DNA of 16,452 bases from Pseudomonadota bacterium. GTDB lineage: Bacteria; Pseudomonadota; Gammaproteobacteria; Acidiferrobacterales; UBA6901. A program made the position numbers and the translations under genes. Shown here one piece after another: positions 9,245 through 16,066 of this stretch. The DNA lies in the NCBI GenBank assembly GCA_021785795.1, contig JAJYEK010000073.1:1-16452 (forward strand), given 5' to 3'. Numbering within the stretch: position 1 is the stretch's first letter; each line of letters begins with the position of its first letter. Under the pieces are notes generated by a model that saw only the letters and a program-made list of their open reading frames with translations, was not told the origin of the DNA and searched no databases.

Positions 9245-9280
9245 TTCTTCACAAAAATAAATAAATACTGGGGGAGCTGC

Positions 9281-10120
9281 ATGGCCAGATCGCAAGACGA
9301 CGGCACCGTCACGTATGCCCGTCCCCGCGCATTGCCCGGCGTCGAGATATTGTTCGCGCGACAGAATAGCCATCACTGGCGCATATTCCACGAGCGCTAC
9401 GCGATCTGTACCTGCAATACGGCGGCAGCCGACTGGCGGTATCGCCGCAGATCAAATTTCCTGGAAGACAGGGCTTTCATGCTCATGGAACCCGGGGAAA
9501 CGCACTTCACCTACCGCGTCCACAAACCTTCCGACTTCCAGGTTCTGTTTCTCACACCTGAAGTCATGGAGAAGTTCTCCAGCGAACTCGCGCTCCCGGA
9601 AATCCCGCATCTTCGGATGTCCCAGGACAGCAATCCGGAGTTTTTTCAGGCGTGCCAGGGACTTTACGCGGCCATCGGACGCGATGCGACCGTTCTGGAG
9701 CAACAGTCGCGCCTGGCGGCCTGCGCGCGGCTTCTTCTCACGCATTATGTCGAAAGCAGACTGCCATCCCTGTCGACCCACGGGACACATCGTGCCGTCG
9801 CCCGGGCGAAAGAATATCTGCGCGCGCACTTCGATGTGCCGGTCACGCTCGATGAGCTATGTGCCGTCACGGGGCTGAGCCGCTTCCACCTGCTACGCAC
9901 GTTTGTGAAGCAGACCGGCATCCCACCGCATGCGTACCAGATCCGCCTGAGAATCGAACGTGGCCGCGCGCTGCTCCAGACCGGACTCCCACTGTCGAGT
10001 GTCGCCTTGTCCGTCGGCTTTGCTGACCAGAGTCACTTCACGCGCCATTTTCGGCAGATCATGGGCGTCACGCCTGCCCGCTATGCGAACGCGACATGGC
10101 ATGGGAAATCCGTGCAATGA
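9281..10120 (+). CDS. AraC-family transcriptional regulator (second of a tandem pair)
   Basis: A 279-residue paralogue of the preceding gene. The sensing half shares the pattern WRIFHERYAICTCN, WRYRRR, and FMLMEPGETHFTYRVH. The DNA-binding half reads VTLDELCAVTGLSRFHLLRT, GIPPHAYQIRLRIERGRALL, SVALSVGFADQSHFTRHFRQ and GVTPARYA, closely matching the first protein. The strongest similarity is in the HTH, while the sensing halves diverge, which suggests a duplication followed by a change of ligand. Start ATG 9281 follows GGGGGAG. It is probably co-transcribed with the first gene but may also have its own promoter. Confidence 0.9.
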   Translation: MARSQDDGTVTYARPRALPGVEILFARQNSHHWRIFHERYAICTCNTAAADWRYRRRSNFLEDRAFMLMEPGETHFTYRVHKPSDFQVLFLTPEVMEKFSSELALPEIPHLRMSQDSNPEFFQACQGLYAAIGRDATVLEQQSRLAACARLLLTHYVESRLPSLSTHGTHRAVARAKEYLRAHFDVPVTLDELCAVTGLSRFHLLRTFVKQTGIPPHAYQIRLRIERGRALLQTGLPLSSVALSVGFADQSHFTRHFRQIMGVTPARYANATWHGKSVQ

Positions 10121-10239
10121 ATAACATCCAATAAAGAGTCATCGCCTGTCTGTAATCGGCTGCATTGCCCGGAACTGGAATTTGGACCGCCCAATCCGAT
10201 GACCAAAGCCGGCGCGTTGACCATGTGGGTGGCGAATTA

Positions 10240-10308
10240 TCAATTGCACTTTTTCGCGCCGCGCACTTCGTACTTCACGGCACCACATAAGCAGCTTTCC
10301 GTGTGCAT
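10240..10308 (-). pseudogene. Fragment of a GFA-type gene (first 17 codons)
   Basis: On the minus strand ATG 10308 opens MHTESCLCGAVKYEVRG, nearly the same as the start of the intact GFA gene at 15864 (MHKGSCLCGAVKYEVRG). After codon 17 similarity ends, and the frame closes at 10240 after 22 codons. The bases upstream (to about 10336) also match the leader of the intact gene, so the copy includes the 5' end and its flank. It lacks all later zinc cysteines and cannot be functional as an enzyme. Confidence 0.8.
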
Positions 10309-10336
10309 TGTTTAACCTCGTTCTTGCTCTCGGCGC
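10257..10336. repeat. Direct repeat, left copy (GFA 5' end and leader)
   Basis: Compared with 15813-15892 in the same orientation, 75 of 80 positions agree by hand count and the first 40 are identical. Similarity stops sharply on the left and fades on the right. The pair bounds about 5.5 kb with selC, selB, selA remnant, fic and gene debris. Confidence 0.88.
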
Positions 10337-10811
10337 TTCGCCCAGGAGACTTTCCCCCGTGTGGCGTTCAGGATTCCTGATCGCGACGCAATAATCCCGG
10401 GCGGCGGGCTGTCCAATATTGCCGGCCTTTATGACGAAGGACGCGCGCGGGTCGCCAGACGCATGTCTTCAATGACAGACAGCGGACCCCGATCCTGCCG
10501 AACGCCCATGGCGACAGCTCCGTCGTACGCGGCGCCGCGCGGCTGTAACCTGACTGTGCAGACCCGGACCGCTGAACCGCGATCCGGTTTAGATTCAGTG
10601 TGGTCTTGTCATCAGAATCTTCGCCGTCGCTGCCCTGCATGGGTGGACCCACAGGGGGGCGACGCTCAATCGGCTGCCCGCGCCGTAACGGGGCGCCCGC
10701 ATGGACATCTGTCACTCAAAACCGCTGACGCCCGGCCTGCCGAGATGGAACGCTCGGAAACGCAGGCAGGGAATCCAGGAACAACGCGGGTAACGCATTG
10801 ATTTCGAAAGA

Positions 10812-10908
10812 TGGCGGAAGAGAGCGGGAGTCGAACCCACCAGGGGCCGACTGACGGTCCCTACCTGATTTGAAGTCAAGTCGCCCCACCGGGGTGCGTA
10901 TCTCTTCC
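10812..10908 (-). tRNA. selC: tRNA-Sec (anticodon TCA)
   Basis: A 97-base gene including the encoded CCA. The 8-pair acceptor stem GGAAGAGA/TCTCTTCC is the bacterial tRNA-Sec hallmark. The anticodon arm has a six-pair stem (ACTTGA/TCAGGT, one G-T) and loop CTTCAAA, with anticodon TCA at 10873-10871. A long variable arm (AGGGACCG...CGGCCCCT) and a T-arm with loop TTCGACT follow. It decodes UGA as selenocysteine with SelB. It lies directly after selB, whose reading frame runs 33 bases into it. Structure looks intact. selC is also a well-known integration site for genomic islands. Confidence 0.96.
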
Positions 10909-12868
10909 ATTGTCCAGTGATCCCGGCACGCCCGGCCGATCCCCGCTGCGCACCGCCGGCCCGTCGACCAGCAGCTCCGTAATGCGCAGGCGATGTGCGT
11001 CACCGACGCGACGCGCGGTACCAGTCCTGTCCAGGTACTCGAGAATCTGGATGGCGAGCCGGCGCCCGGTTCCGATCCGGTCACGCAGGTCTGCGGCCCG
11101 CACCACCCCGCTCTCAGCTGCGATCTGCGCGGCGATCGCGATGATGCGCGATAGCGCTTCGCGCAGGAAAAATCGATCGTGCACCACTTCGTAGACGTCA
11201 CCCAGCACGGCCACACGCTGCATCAGCGCCCGCACCCGGACCTCCGGCACCCCAAGCACCCCTGCCAGGTCGCGCACCCATGGTGGCTGAAAAAGCGTTG
11301 CGCGAATAAGCGGCACGGCCGCGCGCCACAACTTCTCGTCTGAAGCCGTCAGCAGGATGCGGTGTCCGGGCAGGTGCAGCCAAGGCCCGCGCCGCGCCAG
11401 GCGCTTCTCCGAACACAGCGCTTCAACGAGGGCCAGAAAGACCTCCCAGTGGAGCTGCGCGTCTACCCTGCGGCGCAGCGGCCGGGCCTGGATGCCGAGC
11501 AGTTCCGGAGCACTGCGGTGCTCGGCGGCCACCTGCTCCAGCACCGCCTGTTTCAACGCGGCCCAGCGCGCCGGCGCGAAGCCGACAGGTCCGCTAGCAG
11601 CCGTCGGAACCGTGGTCACCGCCAGGTCGTCCAGCATCGACTGCATCGCATCGGGCAACAGGTTGCGGGCACAGGCAAACGCATCGAGATCCACCCCGCA
11701 CGTCGATATGTCGAGAAGCGAGGCCAGGGCTGCGCGCGGTGGATCGCGTTCCAGCGCGCCAAGCAACGCGAGGCGCTGCGGCGTGCGCACCCGGTGCGCC
11801 GGCGCAAACGGCTGCACCACCACCCCGCCGGCCAACGTGGCGCGCGCCGACTGATCCCGCAGAATGAAACGGTCCCCGTGCAGTACGCCGGCCGGCCTTG
11901 CGAGCACGATCCGCACGAGCCCGTCGCGGCCCGGCCCCAGACTCGCCCCGCCGATCACCGATACGCTCGCCGCGACGTCCGCGGCACCCAGATGCACATG
12001 CACGCCAGCCCAATGCCTCAGCGATCTGCCAGCCGAGTGCGCAACCTGGATGCGGGCATCAAAGCGCTGGCACGGCCGGTGCAGTGGCGCAGCGACCAAC
12101 CAGTCGCCGCGTACGACATCCTTTTTTTTCGATTCCTGTCAGGTTGAGCGCGCAGCGCTGACCGGCCTCACCGGTTTCAGACTCGCGGTTCTGCGCATGC
12201 AGGGCGCGCACCCTAACCTCTACCCCGGACGGCGATACCAGCAGCCGGTCCCCCACCCGCACGCGACCTGCGAACACCGTACCGGTGACGACAGTGCCGA
12301 CGCCGGCAAGCGTGAACGACCGGTCGACGGCCAGCCTGAAATAGGCGTCGGTGCGCCGCACGGCGGATTGCAACGCACGGTGCGCCAGGTGCCTGCGCAG
12401 CGGCTCAATGCCATCTCCGGTCACGCTGGCCAGCGCGAAAACCGGGCTTCCCGAGAGGCGCGTGTGGCCGAGCAGCATGCGGACATCGCGCTCGACCTGC
12501 GCCACGCGCGCGGCATCGACGCGATCGATCTTGCTGATCGCAACCACGCCGCTGGAGATTCCGAGGAGATCGATGATTTCGAGATGCTCCCGGGTCTGCG
12601 GCATTACGCCGTCGTCAGCGGCCACCAGCAGCAGCACGCAATCGATACCGGTCGCTCCGGCGAGCATGTTGTGCACGAAACGCTCGTGTCCGGGGACATC
12701 GACGAAGCCAAGCACCCCGCCATCCGGCAATGCACAATACGCAAAACCGAGGTCGATCCTGATGCCACGCGCCTTTTCCTCCTTGAGGCGGTCGGCATCC
12801 ACGCCGGTGAGCGCCTTGATGAGCGCCGTCTTGCCGTGGTCGACGTGACCGGCCGTCCCTATGATCAT
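10876..12868 (-). pseudogene. selB: Selenocysteine-specific elongation factor SelB, frame split by a poly-A insertion
   Basis: From ATG 12868 the GTPase domain reads [20 protein letters not shown] (G1), [11 protein letters not shown] (G2 area), [20 protein letters not shown] (G3) and SKID (G4), followed by domain II (FTLAGVGTVVTGTVFAGRVR). At 12122-12129 the coding strand has eight A. In frame this gives GIEKKGCRTRR and a stop at 12059. With seven A it reads GIEKKDVVRGDWLVAAPLHRP and continues through the winged-helix C-terminal domains to 10876 (663 residues if joined). SelB delivers Sec-tRNA-Sec to UGA codons next to a SECIS hairpin. ATGA overlaps the selA remnant. Options: true lesion, transcript slippage in the A8 run, or a homopolymer sequence error; I cannot decide among them. 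Confidence 0.85.
12122..12129 (-). other. A8 homopolymer, frameshift point in selB
   Basis: Eight consecutive A on the coding strand. Removing one restores an uninterrupted SelB. Translational -1 slippage would not help, because the required shift is +1 (or -2). RNA polymerase slippage on a run of this length could give some in-frame transcripts. Confidence 0.8.
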
Positions 12869-13140
12869 GACGCCAGCCCGCCGCGTACACGCAGCTGCCC
12901 CAGCTGCGCGACGAATTCGCGTTCGTCTTCCAGACAACGCAGGTCGAACCTCAGCGCCCCTTCACTCACCGCGCCTACGACCGGCACCGGCAGAGCACGG
13001 AAGGCTTCCGCCAGACGCTTGAGCGCAGTGCCCTGGCCGCGCCTGCGTCGCGCCGGAGTGAGGGCCAGCGCCCGGCTCGGCAACCGCTCGAGCGGCAGGG
13101 CGCCGCTGCCGATCTGGCTGTCACAGTGCCCCCCGTTTTG
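12865..13140 (-). pseudogene. selA: Selenocysteine synthase SelA, C-terminal remnant
   Basis: About 88 residues read SQIGSGALPLERLPSRALAL, then TALKRLAEAFRALPVPVVGA and GALRFDLRCLEDEREFVAQL. This is the end of SelA, where E. coli has an equivalent GRxxDGxLxLDLRCLED block. SelA is normally about 460 residues and converts Ser-tRNA-Sec to Sec-tRNA-Sec with PLP; here the N-terminal core and PLP lysine region are absent. Similarity starts at about 13130, next to a small hairpin (13131-13145) and AT-rich fic upstream DNA, which marks a junction. The stop overlaps the selB start in ATGA. No start codon of its own is convincing. Confidence 0.85.
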
Positions 13141-13145
13141 CGGGG
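13131..13145. other. Hairpin at the selA remnant / fic junction
   Basis: CCCCG-TTTTG-CGGGG forms a five-pair stem exactly where selA similarity stops and AT-rich sequence begins. It could be a terminator relic or an end of an inserted element. No T-run follows on either strand. Confidence 0.35.
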
Positions 13146-13153
13146 CAAACAAT

Positions 13154-13227
13154 TACCAATTTTCTACCAATATTTACCATATTGGTAATTACCCGATTGT
13201 TCGCTAGACTACCAATTAACTACCAAT
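13154..13227. repeat. Phased TACCAAT repeat array upstream of fic
   Basis: TACCAAT occurs at 13154, 13165, 13210 and 13221, with a variant TACCATA at 13175 and an inverted ATTGGTA at 13181-13187. Steps of 10-11 bases put repeats on one DNA face. The central TTACCA-TAT-TGGTAA (13174-13188) is a dyad. Such an array suggests a cooperative repressor-binding site, possibly for the C-terminal wing of the Fic protein itself (inference). Confidence 0.65.
13182..13210 (+). promoter_or_regulatory. Candidate fic promoter inside the repeat array
   Basis: TTGGTA (13182-13187) and TAGACT (13205-13210) are 17 bases apart, each matching four of six consensus bases. Both overlap the repeats, so a bound regulator would block polymerase. 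TATATA at 13228 is an alternative -10. Confidence 0.35.
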
Positions 13228-13287
13228 ATATATAAATTCGGTAGATACGCACGACAGCCTCCGTTGTCCTGAATAAGGGCCGCCCTA

Positions 13288-14670
13288 ATGAAGATTCCAC
13301 TGACACCGCCCAAGATGGATGATCTGCTCAACAAACTCTCGCGCAGCGCAAAAGGCCCCGAGCGGTTCCTTGATCTCGTAGGAAGCGGGGTAGGTCCCGC
13401 GCCCCGCGGCGAGTACCTGCACTGGGACAAACTGCGTCATCTCACACCGCCCGAAAATCTCTCGACGGAGGAGTGGTGGTTCGCTGCCAAATCGGCGCGG
13501 ATCGCCCTGTCCCGACCATTGCTCTTTAAGGACAAGCATGGCCGCCCCTTTTCCTACACAATGCCAGATGTCGTACTCGGCCTGCTCCACCAGCTGGATC
13601 GCGCTGCCAGTGGACAGGTTCCCGGCACGGAGCAGATCAGCAATCCGCAGACGAGGGACTCTTATCTAATTAGCTCGCTCATCGAGGAAGCGATCACCTC
13701 CAGCCAACTGGAGGGCGCGTCCACTACGCGTCGCGTCGCGAAGGAAATGCTCCGCGAAGGCAGAAAGCCACGGACACGTAGCGAACAAATGATCTTCAAT
13801 AACTATCAGGCGATGCAGTTCATTCGCCAATTCGCCGCGGAGGAAATGACGCCATCGATCATCTTCGAACTACACGGCATGCTCGTCGTCGACACCCTCG
13901 ACGATCCTTCCGCCGCAGGTCGGCTGCGCCGCGATGAGGATGACGTCCACGTCGTCGATGTCCGTGATAGCGAGGCGCTTCATACACCACCGGCTGCTGC
14001 GGAACTCGGGGAGCGGATAAAGCGACTTTGCCGTTTCGCCAACGACAAGAATACTGAGCCCTTCATGCATCCGGCAATCCGAGCGATCATCCTGCATTTC
14101 ATGCTCGGTTACGACCATCCGTTCACGGATGGCAACGGCCGGACGGCGCGCACCCTGTTCTACTGGTCAATGCTCAACCAGGGATACTGGTTGACCGAAT
14201 ATCTCTCGATTTCGCGCATACTCAAAGCAGCGCCGGCGGATTACGCGCGCGCGTATCTCTATACCGAGACTGACGGAGGCGACATAACGTACTTCATTGT
14301 GCACCAGCTTAAAACGATCGTCCGTGCGATCGGTGACCTGCATGAATACCTCGCCCGAAAGATCGACGAGGTACACGAAATCGAAGAAATGATCAGAAAA
14401 TCGCCAACCCTGAGGACCAGGCTCAACCACCGTCAGATCGCGCTACTTGGGCATGCGCTGCGCCGGCCAAACGCCAATTACCGCGTTGAAGGCCATCGGA
14501 AATCGCACGATGTGACGTACGACACTGCGCGCACTGATCTGCTGGAACTTGCCGAACTTCGGTTACTGGAAAAATCGCGCGTCGGGAGAGCATTCGTTTT
14601 CGTTTCCCCTGCAAACCTTTCCGAAAGACTGGGGAAGCTGAATAAAGCAAACTCCAGACAGCGGAGTTAG
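13288..14670 (+). CDS. Fic family AMP-transferase, class II (self-inhibited)
   Basis: A 460-residue protein. The N-terminal region has an inhibitory helix with SSQLEG at residues 138-143, fitting the (S/T)xxxE(G/N) motif; Glu142 would block ATP. The Fic core is at about 190-330, with the full catalytic motif HPFTDGNGRTAR at 277-288 (His277 catalytic). The last ~80 residues (NHRQIALLGHALRRPNANYR, THDLLELAELRLL-like DLLELAELRLLEKSRVGR) resemble a winged helix-turn-helix. The family transfers AMP from ATP to target Ser/Thr/Tyr hydroxyls. AAGGG lies ten bases before ATG 13288. No separate antitoxin gene follows, consistent with class II. It sits where selA is truncated and probably arrived by insertion. 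Confidence 0.93.
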   Translation: MKIPLTPPKMDDLLNKLSRSAKGPERFLDLVGSGVGPAPRGEYLHWDKLRHLTPPENLSTEEWWFAAKSARIALSRPLLFKDKHGRPFSYTMPDVVLGLLHQLDRAASGQVPGTEQISNPQTRDSYLISSLIEEAITSSQLEGASTTRRVAKEMLREGRKPRTRSEQMIFNNYQAMQFIRQFAAEEMTPSIIFELHGMLVVDTLDDPSAAGRLRRDEDDVHVVDVRDSEALHTPPAAAELGERIKRLCRFANDKNTEPFMHPAIRAIILHFMLGYDHPFTDGNGRTARTLFYWSMLNQGYWLTEYLSISRILKAAPADYARAYLYTETDGGDITYFIVHQLKTIVRAIGDLHEYLARKIDEVHEIEEMIRKSPTLRTRLNHRQIALLGHALRRPNANYRVEGHRKSHDVTYDTARTDLLELAELRLLEKSRVGRAFVFVSPANLSERLGKLNKANSRQRS

Positions 14671-14775
14671 TTGGTCATTGAGGCTGTCGGTGGCGAAATT
14701 TCGATCGCGAATCATAATCCGTAACGGCTTCACAGACTTGTCTAATCGCAATCGATCGGTAGCATCGACGCGAAG

Positions 14776-14985
14776 AGATCGCTGCTGATTCTCCGGGTCC
14801 ATGCCCTGACCATGATCGCCAGGCTGCTCGGCCCCGGCGGCATCAAATCGGGTGTCGCGGAGACTCTTCTCCTTCAAGCAGCCGCTTCGGGTCATGAGCT
14901 GTTATCGACCCCGGGCCCCGGCATGATCGCCCGTGGACCGATTCTGCCTGGGGTGGCTGACGCTACTCGGGCGCCAGCGTCACAG
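14776..14985 (+). pseudogene. Integrase-type transposase N-terminal remnant
   Basis: The frame reads VHALTMIARLLGPGGIKSGV, AETLLL, which resembles the N-terminus of integrase-core transposases (HALTxIARLLGPGGxK...VAENLLLKQQLLVL). After LLL the family text continues in another frame (KQPLRVMSCYRPRAPA, a stop, then SPVDRFCLGWLTLL), so there is one frameshift and one in-frame stop. The rest of the gene, including the DDE core, is gone. I judged this by memory of the family, so it needs a search. Confidence 0.55.
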
Positions 14986-15150
14986 ATTCGCCGATGTCGT
15001 GCCCATCGCTCGGTATCCACGCTGGCGCCGTTGCCACATTCGCATCAGGACCGGGTGTCCAGTATCTACATGGTCGTAGATCCGGACATTGGATTTGGTG
15101 GCATGTTCCCGGTGCAGACGGCCGGCGTACTGTATATTCAGCTTATCCAG
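14980..15150 (-). pseudogene. DEAD/DEAH helicase C-terminal remnant
   Basis: On the minus strand the frame reads LNIQYAGRLHREHATKSNVR, IYDHVDTGHPVLMRMWQRRQ, RGYRAMG, then stops at 14980. QYAGRLHREH...VRIYDYVD is a typical helicase motif VI and tail in superfamily 2 helicases of restriction-like and TOTE-type systems. Only about 55 residues survive. It is fused at about 15150 to a different gene start. Confidence 0.65.
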
Positions 15151-15243
15151 CACTCCGCTGATATCCTCGACAGAGCCCCCGGGAAATCGAGAAACTGCCT
15201 ACAAAATAAGGTCGATCTCGTTTTGCGGGATCTTTTTCGGCAT
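15150..15243 (-). pseudogene. HTH-protein N-terminal remnant fused to the helicase end
   Basis: ATG 15243 opens MPKKIPQNEIDLIL and hits a stop at 15199. In a neighbouring frame the text continues AVSRFPGGSVEDISGVLDK, matching the usual start of HTH-containing Fic-like or related proteins (MPKKIPQNEL..IL.AVARFPDG.S.EDI..VL). A frameshift separates the two parts. After VLDK the sequence switches to the helicase end, giving a chimera. Confidence 0.5.
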
Positions 15244-15468
15244 TCGGACCTCGTGGTGGCGCGATACACCGGATTGCGCCAATTATGTGGCGCGTAATGG
15301 AATTGGAATGCGTAGGACGGGAAGGCGGAAGTGGCGGGTGCGCCTTGGGGCTCATCTCCGGTTACGCTGGCGCGGACCCGCGGCAGCGTACACGAGCGTG
15401 CATTGCGAATCCGTGCGGCTGCACATTTGCACTCGGCGTTCAGGGAAAGTTCGGCCTGGCTGCCCCCC

Positions 15469-15864
15469 TTACGGCATCCCCTCATGCTGGGGCAAGTCGT
15501 CACAGATTTGATCCCACTCGGCTTTCGAACCCACAAAAATGTGGGCCGTTGGCTTTCCGGGAACCGGCGTATCGAGCGTACCGATTCGTATACGGGCCAT
15601 TTCCGGATGGCTTTCCCGCCAGCTGAAGATGGGCGAGCCACAGTTTTGACAGAACATCCGGTGCACGCCGGCAGCGGTGCGGAAGCTTTTGAGAGACTCG
15701 GCACCGTCCACGACCACCAGATCTTTTCTGGCCACCGGGGCGTTGGAGGCGAACGCCGAACCATTGGCCTTGCGGCAGCGCGAACAATGGCAAAGCACGA
15801 TCGGCCCGAGATCGCCGCGCACTTCGTACTTCACGGCACCACATAAGCAGCTTCCCTTGTGCAT
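15469..15864 (-). CDS. GFA/CENP-V family zinc protein (glutathione-dependent formaldehyde-activating type)
   Basis: A 131-residue protein with the full cysteine set of the family: SCLCGAVKYEV (Cys6, Cys8), CHCSRCRK (Cys25, Cys27, Cys30) and FCQNCGSPIF (Cys72, Cys75). These bind two zinc ions. The tail VGSKAEWDQICDDLPQHEGMP is typical. The fold is named for glutathione-dependent formaldehyde-activating enzyme, but many single-domain members have unknown substrates, so the enzyme name should be used with care. The first 17 codons and leader are duplicated at 10257-10336. It ends 168 bases before recognisable gene debris, and the next upstream gene is an ArsR-type regulator on the same strand. 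Confidence 0.9.
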   Translation of the reverse strand: MHKGSCLCGAVKYEVRGDLGPIVLCHCSRCRKANGSAFASNAPVARKDLVVVDGAESLKSFRTAAGVHRMFCQNCGSPIFSWRESHPEMARIRIGTLDTPVPGKPTAHIFVGSKAEWDQICDDLPQHEGMP

Positions 15865-15892
15865 TGTTTATCCTCGTTCTTGCTCTAGGCGT
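15813..15892. repeat. Direct repeat, right copy (inside and upstream of the intact GFA gene)
   Basis: Partner of the copy at 10257-10336. Here it covers the first 17 codons of the GFA gene and about 28 bases of leader. Confidence 0.88.
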
Positions 15893-16066
15893 TGCGCCAG
15901 GGATATTTCACTCCGTCGGGCAATCACAATGACCCACGCGTCTGCCCGATCGGTCGGCATGGACGGGGTGGTGCCACCGGCAGGGCGCAGGGACCCCGAC
16001 ACCGTGACCGGAATGGGCAGGTGACCCGGTTTCCGGATCCGGATGTTCGTTTTCCCGCTGCGCTCC
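15865..16066. other. Spacer between ArsR-type regulator and GFA gene
   Basis: About 200 bases upstream of GFA. The first 28 bases are part of the direct repeat. No gene and no clear promoter motif is seen. Confidence 0.35.

Larger units (their letters stand above)
10121..10811. other. Intergenic region with a GFA fragment, otherwise unrecognised
   Basis: About 690 bases between the second AraC gene and the 3' end of tRNA-Sec. It holds the GFA 5' copy described separately. From about 10340 to 10811 there are open frames on both strands, but none resembles a known protein or has a good ribosome site. Because the 3' end of tRNA-Sec faces this stretch, it is where an element integrated at selC would lie. 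Confidence 0.45.
14671..15468. other. Gene debris between fic and GFA
   Basis: About 800 bases without an intact gene. It contains an integrase-type remnant (plus strand), the C-terminal end of a helicase and the start of an HTH protein (minus strand), each listed separately. From about 15250 to 15468 nothing is recognised. Confidence 0.6.

Noticed and set aside
10361..10801. 146-codon open frame on the plus strand
   Set aside because: No ribosome site and no family features; described only as an unrecognised spacer.
10812..10908. Island attachment site with a duplicated selC 3' end
   Set aside because: No second copy of the tRNA-Sec 3' end was seen in the window, so an att pair cannot be shown.
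12122..12131. Programmed -1 frameshift at A AAA AAG in selB
   Set aside because: The frame needed is +1 (or -2) relative to the upstream frame, so the dnaX-type -1 mechanism does not restore SelB.
11864..13207. 447-codon open frame on the plus strand
   Set aside because: Antisense to selB and the selA remnant; residue composition is a shadow pattern.
13154..13227. CRISPR array
   Set aside because: Units are only seven bases at 10-11 base steps, without spacers or cas genes.
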